A DNA stretch of 23,136 nucleotides, from the NCBI GenBank assembly GCA_034433995.1, contig DAOTZU010000184.1, forward strand, positions 1 through 23,136, in the 5' to 3' direction. The position numbers and the translations under genes are program-made. Numbering within the stretch: position 1 is the first letter of the stretch; every line of letters starts with the position of its first letter. This document shows positions 1 to 7,100 of the stretch, in pieces. Source of the DNA: DAOTZU01 sp034433995. GTDB lineage: Bacteria > Chloroflexota > Anaerolineae > UBA1429. Under the pieces are notes generated by a model, which searched no databases, was not told the DNA's origin, and saw only the letters and a list, made by a program, of their open reading frames with translations.

Positions 1-45
1 GACGGCAAGATCCACAATATCGGCCCCGGTCAGTTGAATACTCAT
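1..45 (-). CDS. Start of a minus-strand gene cut by the window edge
   Basis: Only the first 15 codons are visible, reading MSIQLTGADIVDLAV. The start is supported by GGAGG five bases upstream of the ATG. The gene begins 42 bases after the stop of the subtilase gene on the same strand, so it is probably the third gene of that operon. The opening resembles the first helix of rubrerythrin/ferritin-like proteins, which often begin with a short hydrophobic helix of this kind, but 15 residues cannot establish a family. Treat the function as unknown. Confidence 0.55.
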   Translation of the reverse strand, partial: MSIQLTGADIVDLAV

Positions 46-87
46 CCCATCCTCCATCCCTAGCGATCGGTTGCCGGCGCTCAATGG

Positions 88-1350
88 TCAGCGCCGCCTG
101 CGGCAAAAGAGCAGTTGGAGCAACACTGGCAAGCATCCCTGGCCCGGTTGCGGCCCCGGCGGCGAGGGGGGCGTCGGTTCGCCGGGCGGGTTCGGCTCCA
201 CCTCCCCATGTCGCGCCCGCCAGGCATCCACCCGGCCCCGGCCCTGGGCGTAAACATCCACCCCCAGGTTGATGGCCGTGGTCATCAGCCGCTCCTTGAT
301 CTCGGCGGGCGTAAGGTGGGGCTCGGCCTGCAGAAGCAGCGCACAGATGCCAGCGGCCAGCGGCGTGGCCATGCTGGTCCCCGAGGCGGAGGTGTAGTAT
401 TCGTTGACGATGTTGCCCATCTTGGTGCCCCGGGCCCGGGCAGAGACAATATTCACACCCGGCAGGACTACATCCGGCTTGGGCCGACCATCGGCCGTGG
501 GACCCCGCGAGGAAAAGCTGGCCACCACATCTTGATCGTTGACGGCGCCGATGGTGATCACCTTGCGGGCGCAGCCCGGCGAGCCCACGGTGTAGGGCTG
601 GGGACCGTCGTTCCCCGCCGCCACACAGACGACCACGCCGGCCTCCATGGCGGCATCGCACGTCTCCGAGAGGGCGTCGTGGCCATCGCAGGGGCCGGGA
701 CCGCCCAGGGAAAGGCTGATCACCTGCACCCCTTGGTGCACCGCCCACTCTACCCCGGCCATCACGTCGCTCATCATCCCTTCCCCATTGGCGCGGAGCA
801 CCTTGGCCGCGTAAAGGGTGGCGCCGGGGGCCACGCCCCGGTAGCGCCCCTGGCTGGCCGCGCCCGAGCCGGCGGCCACGCCGGCGCAATGGGTGCCATG
901 GCCATGCTGATCCACCGGCCCCTCGCCGGTGAAATCGGCGCTGGCGGCGATGCGGCCGGTAAAATCAGGATGTTGCGGGTCAATACCGGTATCCACGATG
1001 GCGATGCGCACGCCCTCGCCGGTCAAGCCCTCCTCCCACAAACGCGGCACCTGCACCATGGGCAGGGCGCTATCCAGATAAGCGTGGACGGGCAGATCCT
1101 GATAGATCTTGACCACGTCAGGATCCGCCTCCAGGGTGGCGATGGCACTGGGGGTGGCCTGCATGGCCACAAAGGGGCGCAGGCGATAGGTATACGTCTC
1201 GCGCGCGCCGTGGATCATCGCGCGGTGGCGCATCACCGGCCGGTTGGGCACATAGCGCACGATGATGGGCACCGGTTGGGTGTCGTCGGTCATCTGGCTC
1301 AGGCCGCGCAACAATCCCGGCGCGAGTTTGGGGCGTTGTTGTCCTTCCAC
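88..1350 (-). CDS. Subtilisin-like serine protease (peptidase S8)
   Basis: A 420-residue S8 protease. The catalytic set is complete: Asp120 (IVDTGID), His151 (HGHGTHCAG), oxyanion Asn247 (AAGND) and Ser326 (SGTSMATP). Residues about 25-95 look like an I9-type propeptide. The GTG at 1350 is preferred over the GTG at 1359 because GGAGGTGA ends five bases before it, whereas the outer GTG lies inside that ribosome site. No signal peptide is visible, which suggests an intracellular protease or non-classical export. The C-terminus is unusual: a Pro/Gly-rich linker (about 385-404), then GCLPVLLQLLFC and four arginines. This resembles a very short sorting or membrane tail but is shorter than a normal membrane helix. 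The gene follows a free-standing I9-like gene whose stop codon lies inside its ribosome site, so the two are probably translationally coupled. The family call is firm; location and substrate are unknown. Confidence 0.93.
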   Translation of the reverse strand: MEGQQRPKLAPGLLRGLSQMTDDTQPVPIIVRYVPNRPVMRHRAMIHGARETYTYRLRPFVAMQATPSAIATLEADPDVVKIYQDLPVHAYLDSALPMVQVPRLWEEGLTGEGVRIAIVDTGIDPQHPDFTGRIAASADFTGEGPVDQHGHGTHCAGVAAGSGAASQGRYRGVAPGATLYAAKVLRANGEGMMSDVMAGVEWAVHQGVQVISLSLGGPGPCDGHDALSETCDAAMEAGVVVCVAAGNDGPQPYTVGSPGCARKVITIGAVNDQDVVASFSSRGPTADGRPKPDVVLPGVNIVSARARGTKMGNIVNEYYTSASGTSMATPLAAGICALLLQAEPHLTPAEIKERLMTTAINLGVDVYAQGRGRVDAWRARHGEVEPNPPGEPTPPSPPGPQPGQGCLPVLLQLLFCRRRR

Positions 1351-1355
1351 GATGG

Positions 1356-1616
1356 TCACCTCCCAAGGGCTTTGACGGGACGATCGGGCTCGATGCGTTT
1401 GACCCAGGCCAGCTTGGCCAGCCGCAGGGCCGTTTGGCCATCACAGCGCACGCTGAGGGCGCGGGTGAGGGCGAAACGCCGACGCACCTGCACGCCCTGT
1501 TCTTGGAGGGCCGCTTGGCGCGCCTCCAGGTCTCCCTCCACATGCAGGATCAACTCCACCGGCTCTGTGGGCTTGGCGCGCCAGAGCCTGCGCAGCTCGG
1601 GATCCACCTCAGCCAT
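1356..1616 (-). CDS. Free-standing I9 propeptide-like protein
   Basis: An 86-residue protein. After a charged N-terminus, the order is strand (VELILHVEG), helix (DLEARQAALQEQG), two strands (VQVRRRFALTRALSVRCD), helix (GQTALRLAKLA) and a final strand ending WVKRIEPDRPV. This matches the layout of inhibitor I9/subtilisin propeptides, including the typical 'V..IEPDRPV' ending. In subtilases such domains act in cis as folding chaperones and inhibitors. Here it is a separate gene directly upstream of a subtilase that also has its own I9-like segment, so it may be a trans-acting chaperone or inhibitor. GGAG lies ten bases before the ATG. No signal peptide is seen. The fold call rests on pattern and context; the role is inferred. 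Confidence 0.75.
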   Translation of the reverse strand: MAEVDPELRRLWRAKPTEPVELILHVEGDLEARQAALQEQGVQVRRRFALTRALSVRCDGQTALRLAKLAWVKRIEPDRPVKALGR

Positions 1617-1685
1617 CTGCCATCTTCTCCTTCAGGAAACCTCCCAGAAACCTCCACAGCGCAAGGTCACTTGGCCACAAGGCTT

Positions 1686-1714
1686 ATCATACCCAGAGCG
1701 CCGAGGGCCGTCAA
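1686..1714 (-). promoter_or_regulatory. Sigma70-type promoter of the I9/subtilase operon
   Basis: On the minus strand, TTGACG (1709-1714), a 17-base spacer and TATGAT (1686-1691). Five of six bases match in each box. It leaves a leader of about 60 bases before the 1616 start. Confidence 0.65.
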
Positions 1715-1806
1715 GGAGAGCAAAAACCGTCAAACCGAGGGGACATCCCGAGCCCAGGCAATTCGTCCGCCTGCCCCCTCACCGCCACGCCAAGCCATGG
1801 AGCGCC

Positions 1807-1835
1807 TTGATTTTTCGCGGCCCTTGCGCTATCTT
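1807..1835 (+). promoter_or_regulatory. Possible promoter of the phosphotriesterase-like operon
   Basis: TTGATT (1807-1812), 17-base spacer, TATCTT (1830-1835). The -10 box is weak (4/6), and the predicted start would fall at or near the ribosome site (GGAGG, 1842-1846), giving an almost leaderless message. Tentative. Confidence 0.35.
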
Positions 1836-1855
1836 TACCCCGGAGGTGGGCGAGC

Positions 1856-2779
1856 ATGACCTGGATTCAGACGGTGCGCGGCGCCATCGCCCCAGAGGCA
1901 TTGGGGCCCACGTTGATCCACGAGCATATCCTCTGCGATTTCATCGGCGCGGCAGAGACCGGGCACCATCGCTGGGACGTCACGACGGTGGTGGCAACCA
2001 TGCTGCCCCACCTGCAGGAGCTGCGCCGGCGAGGCATCACCGCCTTTGTGGATTGCACGCCCATGTACCTGGGCCGCGATGTGCGGGTGTTGCTCCAGTT
2101 GGCCGAGGAGACCGGTTTGCACATCCTCACCAATACCGGCCTTTACAAAGAGCCCTATCTGCCGGAGGAGGTGTTCCGCTTGGGGCCGGAGGAGTTGGCG
2201 GCCCAATGGATCGCCGAATGGGAGCAGGGGATCGAGGGGACGGGCGTGCGGCCGGGGTTCATCAAGATCGCCGTCAAGCCGGAGCCCTTGGCACCCATCC
2301 AGCAGCTCATCGTGCGCGCCGCCGCCCGCGCCCATCTAGCCACGGGGTTACTGGTGGCCTGCCACACCGGCCACGCCCGCGCCGCCCAGGAGAGTCTAGA
2401 TCTGATCGAGGCCGAGGGGATGGATCCCCGGCGTTATGTCATCGTCCATGCCCAGAATATCGAGGAGCTGGAGGATCACGTAGCCCTGGCCCGACGGGGC
2501 GCTTGGCTCGAGTACGACGGCATCGGCGGAGGCCAGGATGAACGCCATCTGCGCCTGGTGCTGGAGATGGTGGCCAAGGGCTATGAGGATCGCCTGCTCA
2601 TCTCCCAGGATGCCGGCTGGTACACTGCCGGCGAGCCCCAGGGTGGCCGCGTGCGCCCTTACACGGCGCTGAGCGATACCTTCATCCCCGCCCTGCGCCG
2701 CGCCGGCGCCACTGAGGCCTTGGTGCGCAAGCTATTGGTGACGAATCCGCGTCGGGCGCTGACCCTCGGACGCGGCTAA
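1856..2779 (+). CDS. Phosphotriesterase-family metal-dependent hydrolase
   Basis: A 307-residue (beta/alpha)8 amidohydrolase-superfamily protein of the phosphotriesterase (PTE/Php) branch. The metal-centre residues are in the expected order: His22 and His24 (LIHEHI), Lys137 as the candidate carbamylated bridge (FIKIAV), His170 (VACHTGH), His198 (VIVHAQN) and Asp252 (ISQDAGW). Length is normal for the family. The ATG follows GGAGG with good spacing. Members hydrolyse phosphotriesters, lactones or related esters; the true substrate cannot be read from sequence, and lactonase activity is a common alternative. The SCP2-like gene follows 26 bases later with its own ribosome site, so the two probably share a message. 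Family is secure; substrate is open. Confidence 0.9.
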   Translation: MTWIQTVRGAIAPEALGPTLIHEHILCDFIGAAETGHHRWDVTTVVATMLPHLQELRRRGITAFVDCTPMYLGRDVRVLLQLAEETGLHILTNTGLYKEPYLPEEVFRLGPEELAAQWIAEWEQGIEGTGVRPGFIKIAVKPEPLAPIQQLIVRAAARAHLATGLLVACHTGHARAAQESLDLIEAEGMDPRRYVIVHAQNIEELEDHVALARRGAWLEYDGIGGGQDERHLRLVLEMVAKGYEDRLLISQDAGWYTAGEPQGGRVRPYTALSDTFIPALRRAGATEALVRKLLVTNPRRALTLGRG

Positions 2780-2805
2780 AACATTCTCTTCAAAGGAGGA
2801 CACCG

Positions 2806-3189
2806 ATGTCACCCCTGCAATCCAAAGAGGAACTGTATGCTCTGCTGGACAAGATGCTCGCTCACCTGCAGCAGAGCGAAAAGCTCAAGGCCAAGATCGG
2901 CTCCAGCAACGACTCCATCGGCTTTATCATCCGCGATCTAGGGGCCGAGTTTCACCTACGCTTCGCCAAGGGCGAGGTGAGTGGCGGACAAGGGGGCGCC
3001 AAGGATTGCACCATCAGCGTCACCATGGATAGCGGCCTGCTGGAGCGCCTCCTCACCGGCCAGACCTATCCCGAATCGGCCTATGAGTACGGCGCCCTCT
3101 CGTTACGGGGCAGCGAGTGGGTGGCCCAAGACATGCTGCGCTACATGCCCGACCTGATGGCCGCCTACAAGGCCGCCACCGCGGCCTAA
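2806..3189 (+). CDS. SCP2-like sterol/lipid-carrier domain protein
   Basis: A 127-residue single-domain protein. After an N-terminal helix (about 1-25) it reads like an SCP2 domain: alternating strands (IGFIIRDLGAEFHLRFAKG, then DCTISVTMDSGLLERLL) and amphipathic helices, ending with helical MLRYMPDLMAAYKAA. Such domains bind lipids or other hydrophobic ligands in a tunnel. The ATG follows a very strong AAAGGAGG site. It lies 26 bases after the phosphotriesterase-like gene, which suggests that the pair handles a hydrophobic substrate, though this is inference. Its TAA overlaps the stop (TAG) of the convergent acetyltransferase gene by two bases. The fold call is probable rather than certain. 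Confidence 0.72.
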   Translation: MSPLQSKEELYALLDKMLAHLQQSEKLKAKIGSSNDSIGFIIRDLGAEFHLRFAKGEVSGGQGGAKDCTISVTMDSGLLERLLTGQTYPESAYEYGALSLRGSEWVAQDMLRYMPDLMAAYKAATAA

Positions 3190-3668
3190 GAAGGCCCTGG
3201 AGCCGTAGCAGCACGACCGGACGGCAGTTCCAGCCGCATGAACTGCCGTTCCTGGTTGTCTTCCTCCACCACAAAGCCCAGGTGGGCGTAAAGGGCCATG
3301 GCCCGGGCGTTGGATTTGGTTACGTTCAGGGTGATGGCGCGATAGCCCTGGGCCGTGCATAGGGCTATCGCGTCCTCCAGAATGGCCCGGCCCAGGCCCC
3401 GGCCCCAATAGGCTTGTTCCACCTGGATGTGGCGGATGTGGACGATCTCCGGGTCGCTGAAATCCAGCCACAGCCAACCGACGATCTCTTCCTCCGGGTG
3501 GTCGGCCTCGTACACAAAAACCTCGCCGCGCCGTGCGCCATCGCGCAAGGATCCCCGGAAGAGCGCCTCGGAGAAGATGTGCCGGGGAAAGTTGATCTGC
3601 CAGCTCAGCCGTTGCATGGCCAAGAGCTGCTCATAATCCTGCCAAAAGCGCACAGGGCGTCGGCGCAT
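3186..3668 (-). CDS. GNAT-family N-acetyltransferase
   Basis: A 160-residue protein with the GNAT acetyl-CoA signature QAYWGRGLGRAIL (85-97, Q-x-x-G-x-G type), preceded by the strand IVHIRHIQV and followed by the usual C-terminal part (TLNVTKSNARAMALYAHLGF). Such enzymes acetylate amines on small molecules or proteins; the substrate is unknown. The ATG at 3668 is chosen because AGGAG lies five bases before it, whereas the GTG at 3674 lies inside the ribosome site. It starts eight bases after the enolase-superfamily gene, so it is the last gene of that operon. Confidence 0.9.
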   Translation of the reverse strand: MRRRPVRFWQDYEQLLAMQRLSWQINFPRHIFSEALFRGSLRDGARRGEVFVYEADHPEEEIVGWLWLDFSDPEIVHIRHIQVEQAYWGRGLGRAILEDAIALCTAQGYRAITLNVTKSNARAMALYAHLGFVVEEDNQERQFMRLELPSGRAATAPGPS

Positions 3669-3676
3669 GGTCACTC

Positions 3677-4810
3677 CTAAGCGAACAACCGCGTCCCCGG
3701 CCGCAGATACTTTTCCGCGGCCTCCAAGTTCAGCTCCACCCCCAGCCCCGGCCGCTCGGAGAGGGCGATCTGTCCTTGCTGGATGAGGGGCGGATCGGCC
3801 AACACCAATTCATGCCAATGGGGCCGCTCCAACCAATGCCATTCCAAGACGAGAAAGTTGGGCACGGCCGCGCAGCAATGGCAGGAGGCCACCGTGCCCA
3901 GCGGCCCGCAAACGTTGTGCGGCGCAAAGGGGATGTAATAGATCTCGGCCAGGTTGGCGATCTTTTTCCCCTCGGAAAGGCCACAGCATTTGGGCAGATC
4001 TGGCATGATGATATCCACAGCTTGCTTCTCGATCAAGTCTTTGAAGCCCCACCGCAGATAGAGGTTCTCGCCGGCGCAGATGGGGGTGGTGGTGGCCCGT
4101 TTGACCTCGCGCATGGCGTCCACGTTCTCCGGCGGCACAGGCTCCTCCAGCCAGAGGAGGTTGAACTCCTCCAGGGCCTTGGCGATGCGGATGGCGGAAG
4201 GGGTATCGTAGCGGCCGTGGAGATCCATGGCCACGTCCACGTAGGGGCCCACCGCCTGGCGCACGGCGGCCACCTTGGCCACCATCTCCTCGATCTCGCC
4301 GTTGGAGAGGGTGTGGTTAAAGGGATCGCGCTTGTGGGGCGAGGTGAAATCGTCCAGGTCGAACTTTAAGGCGGTGAACCCCATCTCCACCACCTGTTGG
4401 GCCTTGGCGGCGTTGGCCTGGGGCGAATCGTCGCCGCCGGCGTGGCAATCGGCGTAGAGGCGGATTCGGTCGCGGAATTTGCCGCCCAAGAGGGCATAGA
4501 CGGGCAGGCCCGTCGCCCGGCCCACCAGGTCCCACAGGGCGATCTCGATCCCCGCCAACGCCGTGACCAGGTTCCCCGCCAGGGCGCCATCGAACACGTG
4601 GGCGCGGCGCAGCTTTTCAAACAGGCGATCCACGTTCATGGGGTCCTCGCCCAAAAGGAGCGGCGCCAGGGAGGCGATGATCTGCTGGATGCCCGCTCCC
4701 CCGTGGATGCACTCCCCCGTGCCCACGAGGCCCTTATCGGTATGGATGCGCACAAAACAGGAATACCCGTGTCCCCACACCTCGCCGGTGCGGATCTCGG
4801 TGATCTTCAT
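3677..4810 (-). CDS. Enolase-superfamily acid-sugar dehydratase-like enzyme (mandelate racemase subgroup)
   Basis: A 377-residue protein with the two-part enolase-superfamily layout: capping domain (about 1-115) and barrel. Visible active-site features are KFD near 149-151, metal ligands Asp196 (MDLHGRYD), Glu222 (WLEEP) and Glu248 (CAGEN), His198 two residues after the first ligand, Asp271 and His298 (FAPHN). The D-x-H-G-R pattern with a late APHN histidine resembles galactonate/gluconate-type sugar-acid dehydratases. Substrate specificity in this superfamily cannot be read reliably, so a racemase or other dehydratase is possible. The start at 4810 has GAGGAGG five bases upstream; an upstream in-frame extension to 4861 has no such support. 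It has its own promoter but lies in line with the solute-binding protein and glycoside hydrolase genes, consistent with carbohydrate breakdown. Confidence 0.88.
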   Translation of the reverse strand: MKITEIRTGEVWGHGYSCFVRIHTDKGLVGTGECIHGGAGIQQIIASLAPLLLGEDPMNVDRLFEKLRRAHVFDGALAGNLVTALAGIEIALWDLVGRATGLPVYALLGGKFRDRIRLYADCHAGGDDSPQANAAKAQQVVEMGFTALKFDLDDFTSPHKRDPFNHTLSNGEIEEMVAKVAAVRQAVGPYVDVAMDLHGRYDTPSAIRIAKALEEFNLLWLEEPVPPENVDAMREVKRATTTPICAGENLYLRWGFKDLIEKQAVDIIMPDLPKCCGLSEGKKIANLAEIYYIPFAPHNVCGPLGTVASCHCCAAVPNFLVLEWHWLERPHWHELVLADPPLIQQGQIALSERPGLGVELNLEAAEKYLRPGTRLFA

Positions 4811-4851
4811 GCAAGCCTCCTCGGTCCCCTTGGGAATGGCAAACGGGCGGG

Positions 4852-4880
4852 ATGGTAACACAAAGCGGCGGGGGCGTCAA
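4852..4880 (-). promoter_or_regulatory. Promoter of the enolase-superfamily gene
   Basis: On the minus strand, TTGACG (4875-4880), 17-base spacer, TACCAT (4852-4857). The -35 box is only five bases from the target-site duplication of repeat copy 1. The element therefore separates this gene from the upstream operon but leaves the promoter intact. Confidence 0.55.
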
Positions 4881-4885
4881 ACCTC

Positions 4886-4893
4886 GTTTAGGG
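4886..4893. repeat. Left target-site duplication of element copy 1
   Basis: GTTTAGGG here is repeated exactly at 5034-5041, on the two sides of the 140-bp element. The right copy contains the stop codon of the solute-binding protein gene (5036-5038). The identity extends to 13 bases because the element's own end (CCTC / G) matches the neighbouring flank. Confidence 0.75.
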
Positions 4894-5033
4894 GAGGGTG
4901 TCGAGAAATGCGCCCGTCGGTTAGAAACCGACGTCTGGGAATGGTAAGCCCGCGCCGCGGGCTTGGCAAGCAGAGCCGTCGGATTCCATCCGACGGCGGG
5001 CAAGGCGTCTACACGCCTTTTTTCAACACCCTC
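4894..5033 (+). mobile_element. Three-hairpin MITE-like element, copy 1
   Basis: A 140-bp non-coding element. Ends are GAGGGTGTCGAGAA and, as reverse complement of the right end, GAGGGTGTTGAAAA, giving 12 of 14 matches. Inside are three hairpins, each with a three-base loop: 4915-4933 (8-bp stem, loop AGA), 4946-4964 (8-bp stem, loop GCC) and 4975-4997 (10-bp stem, loop TCC). A fourth hairpin followed by T's lies at 5002-5023. It is flanked by a perfect 8-bp direct repeat and differs from copy 2 at 9 of 140 positions. No transposase is encoded. It sits between the solute-binding protein gene and the enolase-superfamily promoter. A MITE or REP-derived element is the best description; I cannot name a known family. 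Confidence 0.85.
5002..5023 (+). terminator. Hairpin plus T-run inside element copy 1
   Basis: AAGGCGT / CTAC loop / ACGCCTT, overlapping a run of six T's, has intrinsic-terminator form on the plus strand. Neighbouring genes run on the minus strand, so it would stop transcription reading along the element itself or antisense to the genes. Copy 2 keeps the T-run but has lost most of the stem. Confidence 0.5.
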
Positions 5034-5035
5034 GT

Positions 5036-5887
5036 TTAGGGGCCCGCGCCCAGCCAGCGCCGCTGGAGCGCGTCAAGGAAGCCGTTGGCGCGCCATTCCT
5101 CCAGGGCAAGGTTCACCTGCTCCAGCAGGATGGGGCTATCTCGGCGCGCGGCGATGACATAGGGTTCGTCGGTGAGGGGCGGGCCGGCCAGGCGTAGCGC
5201 GCCGGGATGTTGGGCCATGTAGGCCGCGGCGGTGATGCGGTCGCAGATGAGGGCCTCGGCCTCGCCGGAAAGGAGCAGGGCCAACGCCTCCTCCGGCTCG
5301 CGGGTGGCGAGGATCTGCACCGCCAACCCCTTATCCCTGGCCCAACGGCGGGCCAATTGATGGCCCTCGGCGCCCAACTCCACGGCCAAGCGCCCCCCGG
5401 CCAAATCATCCAAGGACTGGATGCGGGGGTCCTCGCTGCGGGCGAGGAGCACCTGGCCGGCGTTGAAATAACTGGTGGAATAGCTCACGTCGCGGGTCAT
5501 GGTGCGGTCGTAGGGCAGGGCAGAGAGGATCAGATCGAATTTCTCCTGCTGCAAGGCGTCGTACAGGCCGTCCAGGTGGACGTTGACGCACTCTAATCTC
5601 GCCCCCCACCGCTCGGCCAGGGCCGCGGCCAGGTCCACATCCAGCCCGCTGAAGCGCCCCGCGGCATCCACCACCTCAAAGGGCGGGAAGCTGGCCTCCA
5701 TCCCCACGCGCAACACCTTCTCCCGCTGGATGCGCGCCCAGGTCTCGTCGCGGCGCAAGGAGACGCCCAGGGCGTGCAGCACCAGCCAGCCCATCGCCAC
5801 CAGGGCCAGGGCCGCGAGGATGGAGCGGTACCCCTTAGGGCCGGGCCATCTCCGGGGCCAGATATTCGAAAGGTTCCCCACGGGCAT
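5036..5887 (-). CDS. Membrane-anchored family-3 extracellular solute-binding protein
   Basis: A 283-residue protein. An N-terminal basic stretch (RRWPGPKGYR) precedes a hydrophobic segment at about 22-43, with no lipobox cysteine, so this is a signal anchor or signal peptide. The rest fits the amino-acid-type SBP_bac_3 fold: VLRVGMEASFPPFE (58-71), GLDVDLAAALAERWG, DLILSALPYDRTMTRDVSYS and a C-terminal DEPYVIAARRDSP segment. These proteins capture small polar ligands for ABC importers or act as sensor domains. No permease or ATPase gene is nearby. The ATG at 5887 is chosen for a GAGG upstream; it overlaps the end of the glycoside hydrolase gene by 53 bases, which suggests coupled translation. 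The start is less certain than the family. Its stop codon lies in the target duplication of repeat copy 1. Confidence 0.85.
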   Translation of the reverse strand: MPVGNLSNIWPRRWPGPKGYRSILAALALVAMGWLVLHALGVSLRRDETWARIQREKVLRVGMEASFPPFEVVDAAGRFSGLDVDLAAALAERWGARLECVNVHLDGLYDALQQEKFDLILSALPYDRTMTRDVSYSTSYFNAGQVLLARSEDPRIQSLDDLAGGRLAVELGAEGHQLARRWARDKGLAVQILATREPEEALALLLSGEAEALICDRITAAAYMAQHPGALRLAGPPLTDEPYVIAARRDSPILLEQVNLALEEWRANGFLDALQRRWLGAGP

Positions 5888-6944
5888 AATGCCGCACCTC
5901 GGTATAGATGGGCTTGGGCACAAACTCGGTGGTGACAAAGGTGAAATAATCCTGGTAGCTCTTTTGCGCCCAGGGATAGCGAAAGGCCCACAGGCACACG
6001 GCCCGGCACCAATCCCACTCCTCCAGCGCCTTCTGATAGGCCCGCACGGTGTAGGCGATGCGCTGGTAGGGGCGCACGGCCTTGGTCCAGCGGGGATGGT
6101 CGTTCCAGCCGCCCTCGGTGATGAAACAGGGCTTGTGGGCGTCGCCGTTACGCACCATCACCTGGCGCAAGAGCTCGGCCCGGGCAAAGTTGATCTCTTG
6201 GGGATCGGCCGGGTCGTCGGGGGGGAAGGTGAGGCCGTAGGCGTGGATGGCCAGGGCATCGAAATAGGGCGCGGCGCCGGCGTCGTACATGCGCTGCAAA
6301 AAGACCAGGTCATCCATGCCCCATGCGCTCCCCTCCGGGGCCAAGGTGGGCGCCAGGCCCGCCGCCAACACCTGCACCTGGGGATTGGCCTCCTTGGCCC
6401 GCAGGTAGGCCAGGCGCAGCAGCTCGGTGTAGGCCGCCGGGTCGGGTGGGCGATAGCCCCACTCAAAACTCAAATTCGGCTCGTTCCAGATGATGATATG
6501 GTTGACCCGCCCACGAAAATGGGCCACAAAAGCCCCTACAAAGGCGGCATAATCGGCGAAATGGTCGCCATCGAGGTAGCGAAAGGTGGTCTTTGCCGGG
6601 CGGGCCCACTCGGGGACAAAATCTAGGCGGGCGATGACGGTGAGCCCTTGGGCCAAGGCGTGGTTCACCACGGTATCCGGATGGCCCCAATCGTATTGGC
6701 CTGGGCGCGGCTCGTAATAGCCCCACGGGAAATATTCCACGATCCACGGAGCGCCCATCTCCCGCACCATCTGCAAGGTGCGCTGGATCTTCCACTCCTC
6801 CACCTCGTCCGTGAGGCGGGTGTGGACGCCGATCTTGGGGTTGCACGTGACCACCGTTTGCGGCGGACCATAGACCACCAGGCGCTTGGGCAGCTTGTTC
6901 AAGCTGAAAAGAAAGAGCACCAGGAACAGGGCGCGGAGGAACAT
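5835..6944 (-). CDS. Clan GH-A-like glycoside hydrolase, membrane-anchored
   Basis: A 369-residue protein with an N-terminal hydrophobic segment (about 2-16, FLRALFLVLFLFSL) followed by basic residues, suggesting a membrane anchor with the enzyme outside. The catalytic part looks like a (beta/alpha)8 retaining glycosidase: acid/base Glu155 in IIIWNEPN and nucleophile candidate Glu277 in CFITEGGW, about 120 residues apart, with LAIHAYG at about 231-237. GH5, GH39 and related families share these features; I cannot choose between them. The second of two adjacent ATGs (6944) is taken because the first (6947) directly abuts GAGGAGG. The longer reading frame up to 7073 is low-complexity Gly/Arg sequence and was left out. 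It heads the operon with the solute-binding protein, so the pair may release and sense or import a carbohydrate. Confidence 0.85.
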   Translation of the reverse strand: MFLRALFLVLFLFSLNKLPKRLVVYGPPQTVVTCNPKIGVHTRLTDEVEEWKIQRTLQMVREMGAPWIVEYFPWGYYEPRPGQYDWGHPDTVVNHALAQGLTVIARLDFVPEWARPAKTTFRYLDGDHFADYAAFVGAFVAHFRGRVNHIIIWNEPNLSFEWGYRPPDPAAYTELLRLAYLRAKEANPQVQVLAAGLAPTLAPEGSAWGMDDLVFLQRMYDAGAAPYFDALAIHAYGLTFPPDDPADPQEINFARAELLRQVMVRNGDAHKPCFITEGGWNDHPRWTKAVRPYQRIAYTVRAYQKALEEWDWCRAVCLWAFRYPWAQKSYQDYFTFVTTEFVPKPIYTEVRHYARGEPFEYLAPEMARP

Positions 6945-7071
6945 CATCCTCCTCGAACCAACCCTGGCCCAGCGGCCAAACCATCCTTGCGTGCCTCCTC
7001 GGCCCCCAACGCCCACGTGCCCCCAACCTCTGCCCAGGCTCGGCGGCGCCCCGAGAGCCCCCGCCCAGCCC

Positions 7072-7099
7072 ATTGTAGCACATCCGCCGAGACGGGCAA
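7072..7099 (-). promoter_or_regulatory. Promoter of the glycoside hydrolase operon
   Basis: On the minus strand, TTGCCC (7094-7099), 16-base spacer, TACAAT (7072-7077). It gives a leader of about 120 bases. The -35 box ends one base short of repeat copy 2. Confidence 0.5.
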
Positions 7100-7100
7100 A

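Noticed and set aside
115..2541. An 808-codon open frame on the plus strand across the subtilase region
   Set aside because: It runs antisense to a subtilase with a complete catalytic set, then out of frame through the phosphotriesterase gene; it has His/Gly-rich composition typical of GC-rich antisense frames and no family motifs.
6945..7073. N-terminal extension of the glycoside hydrolase
   Set aside because: It is low-complexity Gly/Arg/Trp sequence covering the leader and the TACAAT -10 region; the start behind GAGGAGG at 6944 is followed by a membrane segment.
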